A stretch of 46,390 nt of DNA from Candidatus Firestoneibacteriota bacterium (GTDB lineage Bacteria > Oederibacteriota > D2-FULL-39-29). Made by a program: the position numbers and the translations under genes. The stretch is taken from contig JAPLKO010000021.1 in the NCBI GenBank assembly GCA_026388015.1, positions 1 to 46,390 on the forward strand, read 5' to 3'. Positions 16,526 through 24,242 of this stretch are shown here, piece by piece (positions within the stretch are counted from its first letter, which is position 1; each line of letters begins with the position of its first letter). Below the pieces are notes generated by a model. The model was not told where the DNA came from. It saw only the letters and a list, made by a program, of their open reading frames with translations, and did no database searches.

Positions 16526-17205
16526 TTTTTCACCTTTTTCAACGAACCGTTATCAATAGCATAAACAGCTGTAAAGTTTTTCAGCAATTCTTTATTGTGC
16601 GTTGCCATGACAACCGTCACTTGTTCTTTTGCCGCAAGTTTTACAAAAATATCCGCCGCTTTTTTTGCGTTTACGGCATCCAGATTCCCCGTGGGTTCAT
16701 CACAAAGAAGGAGTTTAGGGGAGTTAAGAAGCGCGCGTGCTATCGCCACCCTTTGCTTTTCGCCGCCGGACAGCTGCGACGGGAAAGAATCCAGCTTCCC
16801 TGAAAGTCCGAGCAAAACAAGCAGCTCCCCTCCTCTTTTTTTAAGCTTTCTACCTTCTCCGGCCGGGATAGCGGGAAGAAGAACATTTTCAAGCGCAGTA
16901 CACTGCGGGAGTAAAAAATGCTCCTGAAATACAAAGCCGACTGTTTTATTCCTGTAGTTATAAAGTTCTTTACCGGCAAGGCGGGCAACATTTATACTCC
17001 CGAGCCACAATTCGCCGCTGTCTGCCGTTTCCAGGCTGCCAAGAATGCTTAATAGGGTGCTCTTGCCCGAGCCGGAAGGCCCTGTAATGGCAACAGTTTC
17101 ATTATCTTTAGCCGTAAAGGAGATTTTTTTTAGGACTTTATTCTCCCCCCCTCCGCTTTGATAACTTTTGCTCAGTTCCAGGACTTGCAAACCTGTTTTT
17201 TGCAT
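16522..17205 (-). CDS. MacB/LolD-type ABC transporter ATPase
   Basis: The 227-residue cytosolic ATPase contains Walker A GPSGSGKS, Q-loop FVFQEHFLLPQ, signature LSGGEKQRVAIARA, Walker B LLLCDEPTGNLD and the switch histidine in MATHN. FVFQ..LLP and DEPTGNLD place it in the MacB/LolD/FtsE group. It is paralogous to the LolD at about 3 kb but partners a very different permease. The ATG follows GGAGG. Its promoter region is shared back to back with the propeller lipoprotein gene, hinting that the two units could be co-regulated. Confidence 0.9.
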   Translation of the reverse strand: MQKTGLQVLELSKSYQSGGGENKVLKKISFTAKDNETVAITGPSGSGKSTLLSILGSLETADSGELWLGSINVARLAGKELYNYRNKTVGFVFQEHFLLPQCTALENVLLPAIPAGEGRKLKKRGGELLVLLGLSGKLDSFPSQLSGGEKQRVAIARALLNSPKLLLCDEPTGNLDAVNAKKAADIFVKLAAKEQVTVVMATHNKELLKNFTAVYAIDNGSLKKVKN

Positions 17206-17263
17206 TAAAACACCTCCAAAATCAAATAACCAAGCTTTATTAAGTTATTATACAACAATATAA

Positions 17264-17292
17264 AATATATTTATATACCGATATCCTGTCAA
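17264..17292 (-). promoter_or_regulatory. Sigma-70-type promoter of the large ABC exporter
   Basis: On the minus strand a consensus TTGACA (17287-17292) and TATATT (17264-17269) are separated by 17 bp, about 58 bp upstream of the ATPase start. It overlaps the divergent regulatory region of the propeller gene. Confidence 0.7.
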
Positions 17293-17313
17293 TCGAACGC
17301 CTTTAAAGGTGTA

Positions 17314-17342
17314 TTGTAAGTATGATTTAATAATGCTATTAT
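17314..17342 (+). promoter_or_regulatory. Promoter of the propeller lipoprotein gene
   Basis: TTGTAA (17314-17319), 17 bp, TATTAT (17337-17342), 42 bp before the ATG, with GGAGG in the leader. A 10-bp palindrome CCTTTAAAGG (17300-17309) lies between this and the divergent promoter and could be a regulator site. Confidence 0.55.
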
Positions 17343-17384
17343 TGTAAAGTAGAATTCGTAATTATTTTTATAAGGAGGATTTTA

Positions 17385-18623
17385 ATGAAGAAAAGTATGT
17401 TGGTTTCGATTTTGACGGGGGTACTGGTGTTTGTTTCTGCCTGTACTGCGGCTGAAACTGTCTACTGGCCTGCTTTTAACGGAGAGAAACACGATAACAT
17501 CTCTATGGATAAGGGTTTACTTAAGAGTTGGCCAAAAGAAGGGCCAAAACTTCTTTGGAAGTCAAATAAAGGCGGAAAAGGTTACGCCGCTGTTACAATT
17601 GCGGATGGAATAATTTTTACAGCAGGCGATTCCAACAGCAAAACTATTGTAACTGCTTTTGACATGTCGGGGAAAATACTCTGGCAGGCTGAAAACGGTA
17701 AAGCTTGGACCGGAAGTTATCCCGGGACCAGAAGTACTCCGGTATATAGCAACGGTATGGTGTACCAGATAAGCGGCGGCGGTCGCCTCGGCGCTTTCGA
17801 AGCTAAGACAGGTAAAGAGGTCTGGAACTTTGATTTTAAGAGCAAAGAATTGAAAGGCAAGGCAGGCACCTGGGGTTTCTCGGAGTCCGTAACTATTGAC
17901 GGAAACAATCTTATCTGTATGCCCGGCGGTCCGAATGTTCTTTGTGTAGCTCTGGATAAAAAGACCGGCAAACAAGTCTGGGCAACGGAAAGCATCAAGG
18001 ACAATGCATCTTATTGCTCCGGTATAATAGTAAACCATAAAGGCAAAAACATGCTTTTAACGATGAGCGCAAATTACGCTGTCGGCATAGATCCTAAAGA
18101 CGGTAAGCTTATGTGGAAGTTCGAATACAAGACATCTTATTTCGTGCATGCGACCACACCGGTTTATAAGGACGGGATGGTTTATATCACTTCAGGGTAT
18201 GGCACGGATGATAAAGTACTAAAACTAAATGATGCGGGAACTTCAGCCGAGGAACTCTGGACCGGCAAAAAAATTGATAACCATCACGGCGGAGTTGTTA
18301 TGCTTGACGGTTACATCTACGGAGCCGGAGACAAGAATAAAGGCTGGCATTGTATCGATATGAAGAGCGGCAAAGAGCTATGGAAAGCCGAAGGCGTCGG
18401 TAAAGGTTCGGTAACTTACGCCGACGGAATGCTATACTGCTACAGCGAAGGCGGTCAGGTGGCTTTAGTTGAAGCCTCAACTAAAGGTTACAAAGAAACG
18501 GGCAATTTTAAACTGGCAAGCGAAGGCAGCGACCCTTTCTGGAACCATCCCGTAGTAATAGGCGGAATGCTCTTCTTAAGGCACGAAAGCGACCTTTTCG
18601 TCTTCGACGTAAAGGGAAAGTAG
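17385..18623 (+). CDS. PQQ-like beta-propeller protein, probable lipoprotein
   Basis: The 412-residue exported protein has a signal peptide ending in a plausible lipobox (VSAC, C20), followed by a beta-propeller built of PQQ-like repeats. Each repeat has the aspartate/glycine turn and tryptophan signature, for example FDMSGKILWQAE, FEAKTGKEVWNF, LDKKTGKQVWAT, IDPKDGKLMWKF and IDMKSGKELWKA. No residues for PQQ/Ca2+ binding or a disulphide of true quinoprotein dehydrogenases are evident, so it is more likely a binding or scaffold protein of the BamB-like kind. It is monocistronic, with its own promoter and a strong terminator. Paralogues occur at 29.6-38.7 kb. Confidence 0.85.
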   Translation: MKKSMLVSILTGVLVFVSACTAAETVYWPAFNGEKHDNISMDKGLLKSWPKEGPKLLWKSNKGGKGYAAVTIADGIIFTAGDSNSKTIVTAFDMSGKILWQAENGKAWTGSYPGTRSTPVYSNGMVYQISGGGRLGAFEAKTGKEVWNFDFKSKELKGKAGTWGFSESVTIDGNNLICMPGGPNVLCVALDKKTGKQVWATESIKDNASYCSGIIVNHKGKNMLLTMSANYAVGIDPKDGKLMWKFEYKTSYFVHATTPVYKDGMVYITSGYGTDDKVLKLNDAGTSAEELWTGKKIDNHHGGVVMLDGYIYGAGDKNKGWHCIDMKSGKELWKAEGVGKGSVTYADGMLYCYSEGGQVALVEASTKGYKETGNFKLASEGSDPFWNHPVVIGGMLFLRHESDLFVFDVKGK

Positions 18624-18635
18624 GTTAAAACATTA

Positions 18636-18670
18636 CGGGCTCCTTTTAATAAAAGGAGCCCGTTTTTTTT
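18636..18670 (+). terminator. Strong Rho-independent terminator after the propeller gene
   Basis: A perfect 12-bp stem (CGGGCTCCTTTT, 18636-18647, pairing with 18651-18662), a 3-nt loop and eight T residues (18663-18670). Confidence 0.93.
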
Positions 18671-18713
18671 GAATTCGATATTACCACTCTGCACACTGTT
18701 TTAAAGTTCACAC

Positions 18714-18742
18714 TTGACAACAAATCCGTCTTTTGTCATAAT
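18714..18742 (+). promoter_or_regulatory. Sigma-70-type promoter of the Gfo/Idh-ThuA-LacI operon
   Basis: Consensus TTGACA (18714-18719), 17 bp, CATAAT (18737-18742), 33 bp before the ATG. The -10 box runs into an 18-bp perfect palindrome. Confidence 0.85.
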
Positions 18743-18757
18743 GCACTATAGTGCATT
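18740..18757. promoter_or_regulatory. 18-bp palindromic operator, probable LacI-family site
   Basis: AATGCACTATAGTGCATT is a perfect palindrome covering the end of the -10 box and the expected transcription start. The third gene of the operon encodes a LacI-family regulator, so autorepression is the simplest reading. The centre (CTATAG) lacks the CpG of many LacI-family operators. Confidence 0.7.
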
Positions 18758-18775
18758 GCGAGTGAGGAGGTATCT

Positions 18776-19885
18776 ATGCAAAATAGGAAGAGTTTGAATG
18801 TGGGGGTAGTTGGGTGCGGGAACATCTCGGAGATATACTTCAAGATGAGCAAGATCTTTCCGGTCTTGAACGTATGCGCTTGTGCGGACCTTGATATGAA
18901 AAGGGCCGAGGAAAAGGCAAAGGCTCACAATCTTGTCCCGATGACGCCTAAAGAACTTTACGCCGACAGAAATATTGACATAGTGCTTAATCTTACCTTA
19001 CCTAAGTCCCACTTTGAAGTGGATCTTGCTGCTTTAAAAAACGGCAAGCATGTTTACGGTGAAAAACCGCTCGGAATTGACCTCGGGCAGGGTAAAACTA
19101 TTCTTGAAACAGCAAAAAAATTAAAACTTCGGGTCGGTTCAGCGCCTGATACATTCCTTGGCGCCGGTATTCAAACCTGCAGAAAAATAATAGACTCGGG
19201 TCTTATCGGAAGACCGGTGGCAGCTGAAGCTTTTATGATTGGACACGGCCATGAGCACTGGCATCCGTCACCGGAGTTTTACTATCAAAGAGGCGGAGGT
19301 CCTATGCTCGATATGGGTCCTTATTATCTGACAGCGCTTGTTAATCTTCTTGGACCTGCAAAATTAACGGCGGGTGTTGCGGTCAGATCAATGAAAGAGC
19401 GGGTAATAACAAGTAAACCTAAATTCGGTAAACGCTTCAAAGTAGAGACCCCCACCCATCTTACCGGAGCTGTTGAATTCAAAAGCGGAGCCGTTGCGAC
19501 TTTGATAATGAGTTTTGACGTTTGGAAAAGCACACTCCCGAGAATAGAGGTGCACGGCACGGAAGGCAGTATGATAGTCCCGGATCCAAATACTTTCGGC
19601 GGCCCGATAAGCCTTTTTAACAGGAAAAAGAAGATCTGGGAGGAAGTCCCGCTCAGATTCATCTACGGAGAAAACACAAGAAGTCTTGGCCTTGCTGATA
19701 TGGCGCAGGGAATACTTTCGGGAAGAAAGCACCGGGCTTCCGGCGAACTGGCTTATCACGTTCTTGAAACTATGCTCTCCTTTGAAGAGTCGTACAAGAC
19801 CGGAAAGCATATCATGTTAAAAAGTACCTGTGAAAAACCGGCGGCGTTCCCTCTGAAGATGAAAAAAGGTATTCTTGACAGGTAA
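18776..19885 (+). CDS. Gfo/Idh/MocA-family oxidoreductase
   Basis: The 369-residue cytosolic dehydrogenase has an N-terminal Rossmann motif (VVGCGNISE, residues 11-19), the catalytic-lysine signature YGEKPLG (EKP at 96-98), and a C-terminal substrate domain with GGGPMLDMGPYYLTALV. Members oxidise or reduce sugar hydroxyls with NAD(P). Its operon partner is ThuA-like; in the ThuB/ThuA pair of rhizobia a Gfo/Idh enzyme makes 3-keto-disaccharides. A similar role on a glycoside or sugar acid here is inference. GGAGG precedes the ATG. Substrate cannot be named. Confidence 0.88.
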   Translation: MQNRKSLNVGVVGCGNISEIYFKMSKIFPVLNVCACADLDMKRAEEKAKAHNLVPMTPKELYADRNIDIVLNLTLPKSHFEVDLAALKNGKHVYGEKPLGIDLGQGKTILETAKKLKLRVGSAPDTFLGAGIQTCRKIIDSGLIGRPVAAEAFMIGHGHEHWHPSPEFYYQRGGGPMLDMGPYYLTALVNLLGPAKLTAGVAVRSMKERVITSKPKFGKRFKVETPTHLTGAVEFKSGAVATLIMSFDVWKSTLPRIEVHGTEGSMIVPDPNTFGGPISLFNRKKKIWEEVPLRFIYGENTRSLGLADMAQGILSGRKHRASGELAYHVLETMLSFEESYKTGKHIMLKSTCEKPAAFPLKMKKGILDR

Positions 19886-19928
19886 TTACCGTGCATTACT
19901 GTTTAAAAACTGCTAAAGGAGTGACAAA

Positions 19929-20648
19929 ATGAGAAAAGCATTGATAGTCTGGGGCGGCTGGAACGGACATGAACCACAAAAAGTAGCAGAAAGATTTGAA
20001 AAATTCCTTAAAGAACAGGAGTTCGAAGTCGAGGTTGCTACCAATCTTGACGTTTTTCTTGATGCAGAAAAGATTAAAAATCTGCACCTGATAGTCCCGG
20101 TCTGGACCATGGGGAAAATAACCAAGGAACAGTGCAATCCGGTGATAGAAGCTGTCGCAAACGGTACCGGTATAGCCGGCTGTCATGGCGGTATGTGTGA
20201 TGCTTTCAGAGAAAGCGTTAACTGGCAGTTTATGACCGGCGGTAACTGGGTTTCACATCCCGGTTCTGACCAGGTTGAATATATGGTAGATATTAAGAAC
20301 AGCTCCAGCCCTTTAACGTTCGGCATTAACAGTTTCAAGGTCAAATCAGAACAGTACTATCTTCACGTTGATCCGGCGGTAGAGGTTCTTGCAGTCACCC
20401 GCTTCCCTACCGTAAAATGGTATCACTCTTCCAACGGGGTAGTGGATATGCCGGTTGTCTGGACTAAAAAATGGGGTGTCGGAAGGGTCTTCTACTCTTC
20501 TCTGGGTCATCATGACGATGCTTTTGAAACACCGGAGGCTTTTGAACTGATGAAACGCGGTCTTCTTTATGCAGCCGAGGGAAAAGATTATGCCTTAAAG
20601 AACGGGTTGACCTCGGAAATTTACAAAAACTCTGCGAAGATGTTCTAA
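19929..20648 (+). CDS. ThuA-like domain protein
   Basis: This 239-residue protein is a ThuA-like (class I glutamine-amidotransferase-like fold) single domain. Visible traits are the first strand ALIVWGGWNGHEPQ, the nucleophile-elbow-like turn GTGIAGCHGGMCDAF, PVVWTKKWGVGRVFYSSLGHHDD and a C-terminal helix with MKRGLLYAAEG. ThuA supports trehalose and related disaccharide use through 3-keto-sugar intermediates. It lies 43 bp after the Gfo/Idh gene and 3 bp before the LacI gene. There is no signal peptide, so it should be cytosolic. The family call is good; activity is not defined by sequence. Confidence 0.85.
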   Translation: MRKALIVWGGWNGHEPQKVAERFEKFLKEQEFEVEVATNLDVFLDAEKIKNLHLIVPVWTMGKITKEQCNPVIEAVANGTGIAGCHGGMCDAFRESVNWQFMTGGNWVSHPGSDQVEYMVDIKNSSSPLTFGINSFKVKSEQYYLHVDPAVEVLAVTRFPTVKWYHSSNGVVDMPVVWTKKWGVGRVFYSSLGHHDDAFETPEAFELMKRGLLYAAEGKDYALKNGLTSEIYKNSAKMF

Positions 20649-20651
20649 CCT

Positions 20652-21656
20652 ATGGCAAAGATTAAAATTACACGAGAGCTTGTCGCTCAAAAAGCAAAGG
20701 TAGCGCCTTCAACTGTTTCGAGGGCGCTTTCCGGTCATCCGGGTATCCCCAAAAGAACAGCGGATAAAGTAAAGAAAATAGCTGAAGCTTTAGGGTACAT
20801 CCCCTCCTCACTCGGTAGGAGTCATTTTCAGAAAAAAAGTTTTCGTATAGGCTGTGTCATCCCATACAAATTTGACCAGCGGATACAAACTCTTCCTTCT
20901 GATTACTTTTCTAAATTCTTATACGGGCTTATGCTCTCTGCTATGGAGAAGAATTATTCTGTAACGGTTATACCGGACAGCGGCCTTTCTGCTTCCGAAC
21001 TTGCGCATAACGTACAATCAAACAACGTAGACGGTCTGGTTTTCCTCGGAATTAGAAGAGGAGATACAAGATTTTCGGAGTTATACCGCAAAAAAATACC
21101 TTTTATCTTTATTCATCATTATGAACCCGGGCGTAACTACCCCTACGTAGACACGAATGCCGAAACAGGATTACGGGAAGCGATGGAGTATCTTAAATCA
21201 AACGGCCTAAACAAATGTATGCTGGTAAGCGGCGGTAACGCATTCAGAAACGCGCTGGACCGGACGGCTATTTACAAAAAACTGATAAAAGAGTACTCTT
21301 TCAGCGACCTTGGGATAATAGACGGAGATTTCTCAATAAAAAGCGGAGTCTTTGCGGCAAAAAAGATTGCACTTGAAGGACTTCCTGAGGTTATCTTTTG
21401 CGCCAACGATCGTATCGCGTGCGGGCTGATTCAAGGCTTTCAGGAGCTTCAGATAAGGGTGCCAATGGATGTTAAAGTTATCGTGTTTGATGATATGAAT
21501 GTAACCAGAATTGTAACTCCCAAACTCACAACTATTGAAAATCCGTTTTTCGAATGCGGTAAAAAAGCAGCAGAGCTTATCCTTTCTTGCATCAAGAAAG
21601 AAAAGCCACAAAATATAATTCTTCCTTCCAAGCTCATTATCCGCGACTCTGCCTAA
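20652..21656 (+). CDS. LacI-family transcriptional regulator
   Basis: The 334-residue protein has an N-terminal LacI-type helix-turn-helix (residues 5-52, with VAPSTVSRALSGHPGIP) and hinge helix, then a periplasmic-binding-protein-like effector domain (about 62-330) with VDGLVFLGIRRG, CANDRIACGLIQGF and VIVFDDMNVTRIV typical of the family. It is the last gene of the operon it probably controls; the perfect 18-bp palindrome at the promoter is the natural operator candidate. It may also control the convergent minus-strand pair, whose promoter has a related TAATGCA word. The effector is likely a sugar or sugar acid. Confidence 0.92.
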   Translation: MAKIKITRELVAQKAKVAPSTVSRALSGHPGIPKRTADKVKKIAEALGYIPSSLGRSHFQKKSFRIGCVIPYKFDQRIQTLPSDYFSKFLYGLMLSAMEKNYSVTVIPDSGLSASELAHNVQSNNVDGLVFLGIRRGDTRFSELYRKKIPFIFIHHYEPGRNYPYVDTNAETGLREAMEYLKSNGLNKCMLVSGGNAFRNALDRTAIYKKLIKEYSFSDLGIIDGDFSIKSGVFAAKKIALEGLPEVIFCANDRIACGLIQGFQELQIRVPMDVKVIVFDDMNVTRIVTPKLTTIENPFFECGKKAAELILSCIKKEKPQNIILPSKLIIRDSA

Positions 21657-21695
21657 AAAAAAGAAGCTCTATAACTTTAGGTCATAGAGCTTCTT
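21655..21695 (-). terminator. Shared terminator between convergent sugar operons
   Basis: A perfect 12-bp stem (AAGAAGCTCTAT, 21661-21672, with 21684-21695) and an 11-nt loop. On the minus strand it runs into a U tract, so it best terminates the dehydrogenase/enolase operon; on the plus strand it sits right after the LacI stop but with no strong T tract. Confidence 0.8.
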
Positions 21696-21750
21696 CATTA
21701 TATCATTGCCATCTCTTTAGTATCTCGACAAGAGACCTACACTGCAGGGC

Positions 21751-22743
21751 TTATGTCATTCTCGCAAGTTTCTCTTTCGTTATATTGTTTAACGGCATCT
21801 TCCCGTTAAAGAACAGCTCAAAATCTTCAACAACCTGTTTTCCTTCCCTCATGGAGGAATCAACTGTATTCCCGGGCGTATGCGCCGTCGGGTAGCAGTT
21901 TTTCACGGTCCTGTACTCATGAACCTCGGGAAGAGGCTCCGGATCAAAGACATCCAGCGCCGCCTGAATCTTATCAGCTTTAAGCGCTTTTAACATAGCA
22001 TCATGGTCAATAAGCCCGCCCCGCGCGTTATTAATTATCAGTACTCCGGGTTTCATCATGGCAAACTCTTTTTCACCCAGCATATGTTTGGTCTCGGGCG
22101 TTAAGCCTGCATGAAGAGAAATAACGTCCGAAGTTTTAATTACCTCTTCTTTCGAAGTTAATGTAATTCCAAGTTCTGCAGCCCTTTTCTTAGGCAGGTA
22201 CGGATCATACGCCCTGATAGTACAGTAAAACGGTTTCAGGAGTGTTACAACGTTAGCCCCCACTGCGCCGACGCCTATGAGCCCGATGTTTTTGCTCTGC
22301 AGGTCTTTCCCCATCTGAACACCTTCACTCCACTTCCCGATTCTAACATGATTCATACTTTCATATACTCTATGCAGTGCAGTTATCATCATCCCAACGG
22401 TAAACTCGGCAACAGTGTAACCTATCCCGCCTGCGCTGTTTGTAACTATAATTCCTTTCTCGTAAGCCGCTTCCGTGCTAACGTGTCTTACCGCGCTTCC
22501 GATAAACCCTATCATCTTCAGATTCTGAGAGCTTTTTACCTGTTCGGGAGTAAGACTAAAACCCCCGCGCCACGTAATAATCCCATCAACCGTCTTGATA
22601 AGTTCAGCGACTTTTGCCGCATCTGGTTTAATCTTGTTACTGTCTATCACTTCCGCAATAGAATACAGTTTTTTCTCCGTTTCCGCGCTAATGTATCTTT
22701 TGTAGTTCGGTTCTGTGAGTGTTATCCAAATCTTAGGTTTCAT
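21751..22743 (-). CDS. D-isomer-specific 2-hydroxyacid dehydrogenase
   Basis: The 330-residue NAD(H)-dependent dehydrogenase interconverts 2-hydroxy and 2-oxo acids. It has the nucleotide motif GLIGVGAVG (154-162), YDPYLP just after the second strand of the nucleotide domain, and the catalytic triad R241 (NNARGGLID), E269 (DPEPLP) and H288 (AHTPG). Length and layout match the SerA/glyoxylate-reductase group without an ACT domain. It starts 11 bp after the enolase-superfamily gene stop, so both belong to one operon. A role in reducing or oxidising the 2-keto acid formed from a dehydrated sugar acid is inferred from the partner enzyme. Confidence 0.88.
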   Translation of the reverse strand: MKPKIWITLTEPNYKRYISAETEKKLYSIAEVIDSNKIKPDAAKVAELIKTVDGIITWRGGFSLTPEQVKSSQNLKMIGFIGSAVRHVSTEAAYEKGIIVTNSAGGIGYTVAEFTVGMMITALHRVYESMNHVRIGKWSEGVQMGKDLQSKNIGLIGVGAVGANVVTLLKPFYCTIRAYDPYLPKKRAAELGITLTSKEEVIKTSDVISLHAGLTPETKHMLGEKEFAMMKPGVLIINNARGGLIDHDAMLKALKADKIQAALDVFDPEPLPEVHEYRTVKNCYPTAHTPGNTVDSSMREGKQVVEDFELFFNGKMPLNNITKEKLARMT

Positions 22744-22754
22744 CTTCTCACCTT

Positions 22755-24131
22755 TTATTTTTTGTTTATTTCTCTGTCTATTTTTTCTATCTGATAACCA
22801 AGGCCGTAACCTTTAAGTGTATCCGTATAAGCATAGCCGTCCCGAATCTCGCACATTCTGGTATGCACTTTCGCTTCAGGTTCAGAGAATGCCGGGTAGA
22901 ACTGTCTGGCGTTCACCTCTACAGAGGAGTTGAGCGTGCTGATTCTTGCCGCAAAACCTACGGCATGAATAAGAGAAAGACCGGGATTTGTAAGATCCTG
23001 CAGAGTATACACAATCTTTTTCTCCACCGCCTTGCTGATCATTAAAAGCTCCATAGATACACATTTGCAGGTTTTAAGCGCAATACCGCTCCAGTTAAGC
23101 TCTGCTGCCAGGTCAAAATCTTCCAGAGTCATAAGACTCTCGTCAATTATAACCGGTTTAATAGTCGATAGTTTCTTCATATCAAACTTGTGACATCTCA
23201 AATCCCTCTCAGTCGGTTGTTCTATATATAGTATCTCGTCAAAAGCTCTTTTATCCTCAGCTTTTAATTTGGCAAGGTATTCTATAATATACTCAGGGCT
23301 TTCACACTGTTCATTGGTATCTGCCGAGAAGTAAAGTTTCTGCCCCGGGGCATGGTTCTCATGTCCTATCTTTACAACGGCTCTGGTACGCTCCAGATCC
23401 CACTTCATATCCGTACCCTTAAGCTTTATCTTCAGATTAAATACTTTATCCCTCTTTATCCATTCATCCAAAGTAACCGGAATACCGTCTTTAACGTCCG
23501 TTGCATCTATTTCTGCGGTTGTTAATTTGTCCAATCCGCCTACAAGATGAAATACGGATACTCTGTCTTTATACTTTTTTTCCAGCACATCTCCGATATA
23601 TTTCCCTTTAAACTTCGGGCCCAGGTAGTTGGAAAGGTCATCCATATAATCCTTGCCAAAACCGTCATAAGTACAGATCATATTTGCATTGCCAAAGGCA
23701 TCATGGACTGCAGCATCAACACAGGAGGCAGAAACAAGACCGGCAAGGAACGGATACTCTTCGGTCAGATTAAACTTTTTCGTCACTTCTTTACAGAGTT
23801 TCGGCAAATCTTTTTCGGTTTCTACGAATATTCTGACCGGATGCGCATACTCTTTAAAGCCGGCAACTATCTTGCAAAAGCCTTTTACGGCTTCTATCAT
23901 CGCTTTTTCTTTTATCAAGTGGTCTATATTCTTGGTCGGAAATGCCCAGAAATCGGAAAGCGGTATTGCTCCCCAGCCGGAAGCCTTGGCGCCTTTTTTG
24001 TTCTCTACTGTTACCTTAACTTGCGCATAAGTTACTTCACGGAGCATCACAGCACCGAATTTTAAAGGAACTCTGGTTTTCACCGGCAAAAAGTACGGCG
24101 TAACCTCAACTATTTTTATATCAGAATCCAT
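22755..24131 (-). CDS. Enolase-superfamily (mandelate racemase/muconate lactonizing-type) enzyme
   Basis: The 458-residue protein has an N-terminal capping domain and a C-terminal (beta/alpha)7-beta barrel. Metal ligands follow the family order: D271 (SADTNEQ), E304 (YIEQP) and D330 or E331 (IIDES). Candidate general bases are the K-x-K pair in LKIKLKG (K234, K236) and K353 (ALKTCK). Members abstract a proton alpha to a carboxylate; many are sugar-acid dehydratases. The protein is longer than the usual 370-400 residues, mostly in the cap. It leads the operon with a 2-hydroxyacid dehydrogenase and has GGAGG before the ATG. A sugar-acid dehydratase is the likeliest role; the substrate is unknown. 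Confidence 0.85.
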   Translation of the reverse strand: MDSDIKIVEVTPYFLPVKTRVPLKFGAVMLREVTYAQVKVTVENKKGAKASGWGAIPLSDFWAFPTKNIDHLIKEKAMIEAVKGFCKIVAGFKEYAHPVRIFVETEKDLPKLCKEVTKKFNLTEEYPFLAGLVSASCVDAAVHDAFGNANMICTYDGFGKDYMDDLSNYLGPKFKGKYIGDVLEKKYKDRVSVFHLVGGLDKLTTAEIDATDVKDGIPVTLDEWIKRDKVFNLKIKLKGTDMKWDLERTRAVVKIGHENHAPGQKLYFSADTNEQCESPEYIIEYLAKLKAEDKRAFDEILYIEQPTERDLRCHKFDMKKLSTIKPVIIDESLMTLEDFDLAAELNWSGIALKTCKCVSMELLMISKAVEKKIVYTLQDLTNPGLSLIHAVGFAARISTLNSSVEVNARQFYPAFSEPEAKVHTRMCEIRDGYAYTDTLKGYGLGYQIEKIDREINKK

Positions 24132-24168
24132 TACTTTTCCTCCTGTAACCCAATATTACCTTGTAAAC

Positions 24169-24179
24169 AATGCATTATA
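24169..24179 (-). promoter_or_regulatory. Possible -10 box and operator half-site of the enolase operon
   Basis: On the minus strand TATAATGCATT joins a consensus TATAAT (24174-24179) to the 8-bp palindrome AATGCATT (24169-24176). The word ATAATGCA is shared with the promoter of the plus-strand operon, where it starts the 18-bp palindrome. No good -35 hexamer is seen at 16-18 bp. Confidence 0.35.
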
Positions 24180-24242
24180 ATTGATTTTAACAGAAGATTA
24201 CGGGCTTTTCAATAATGAAGAATTTAAGCACAGATAAGATCT

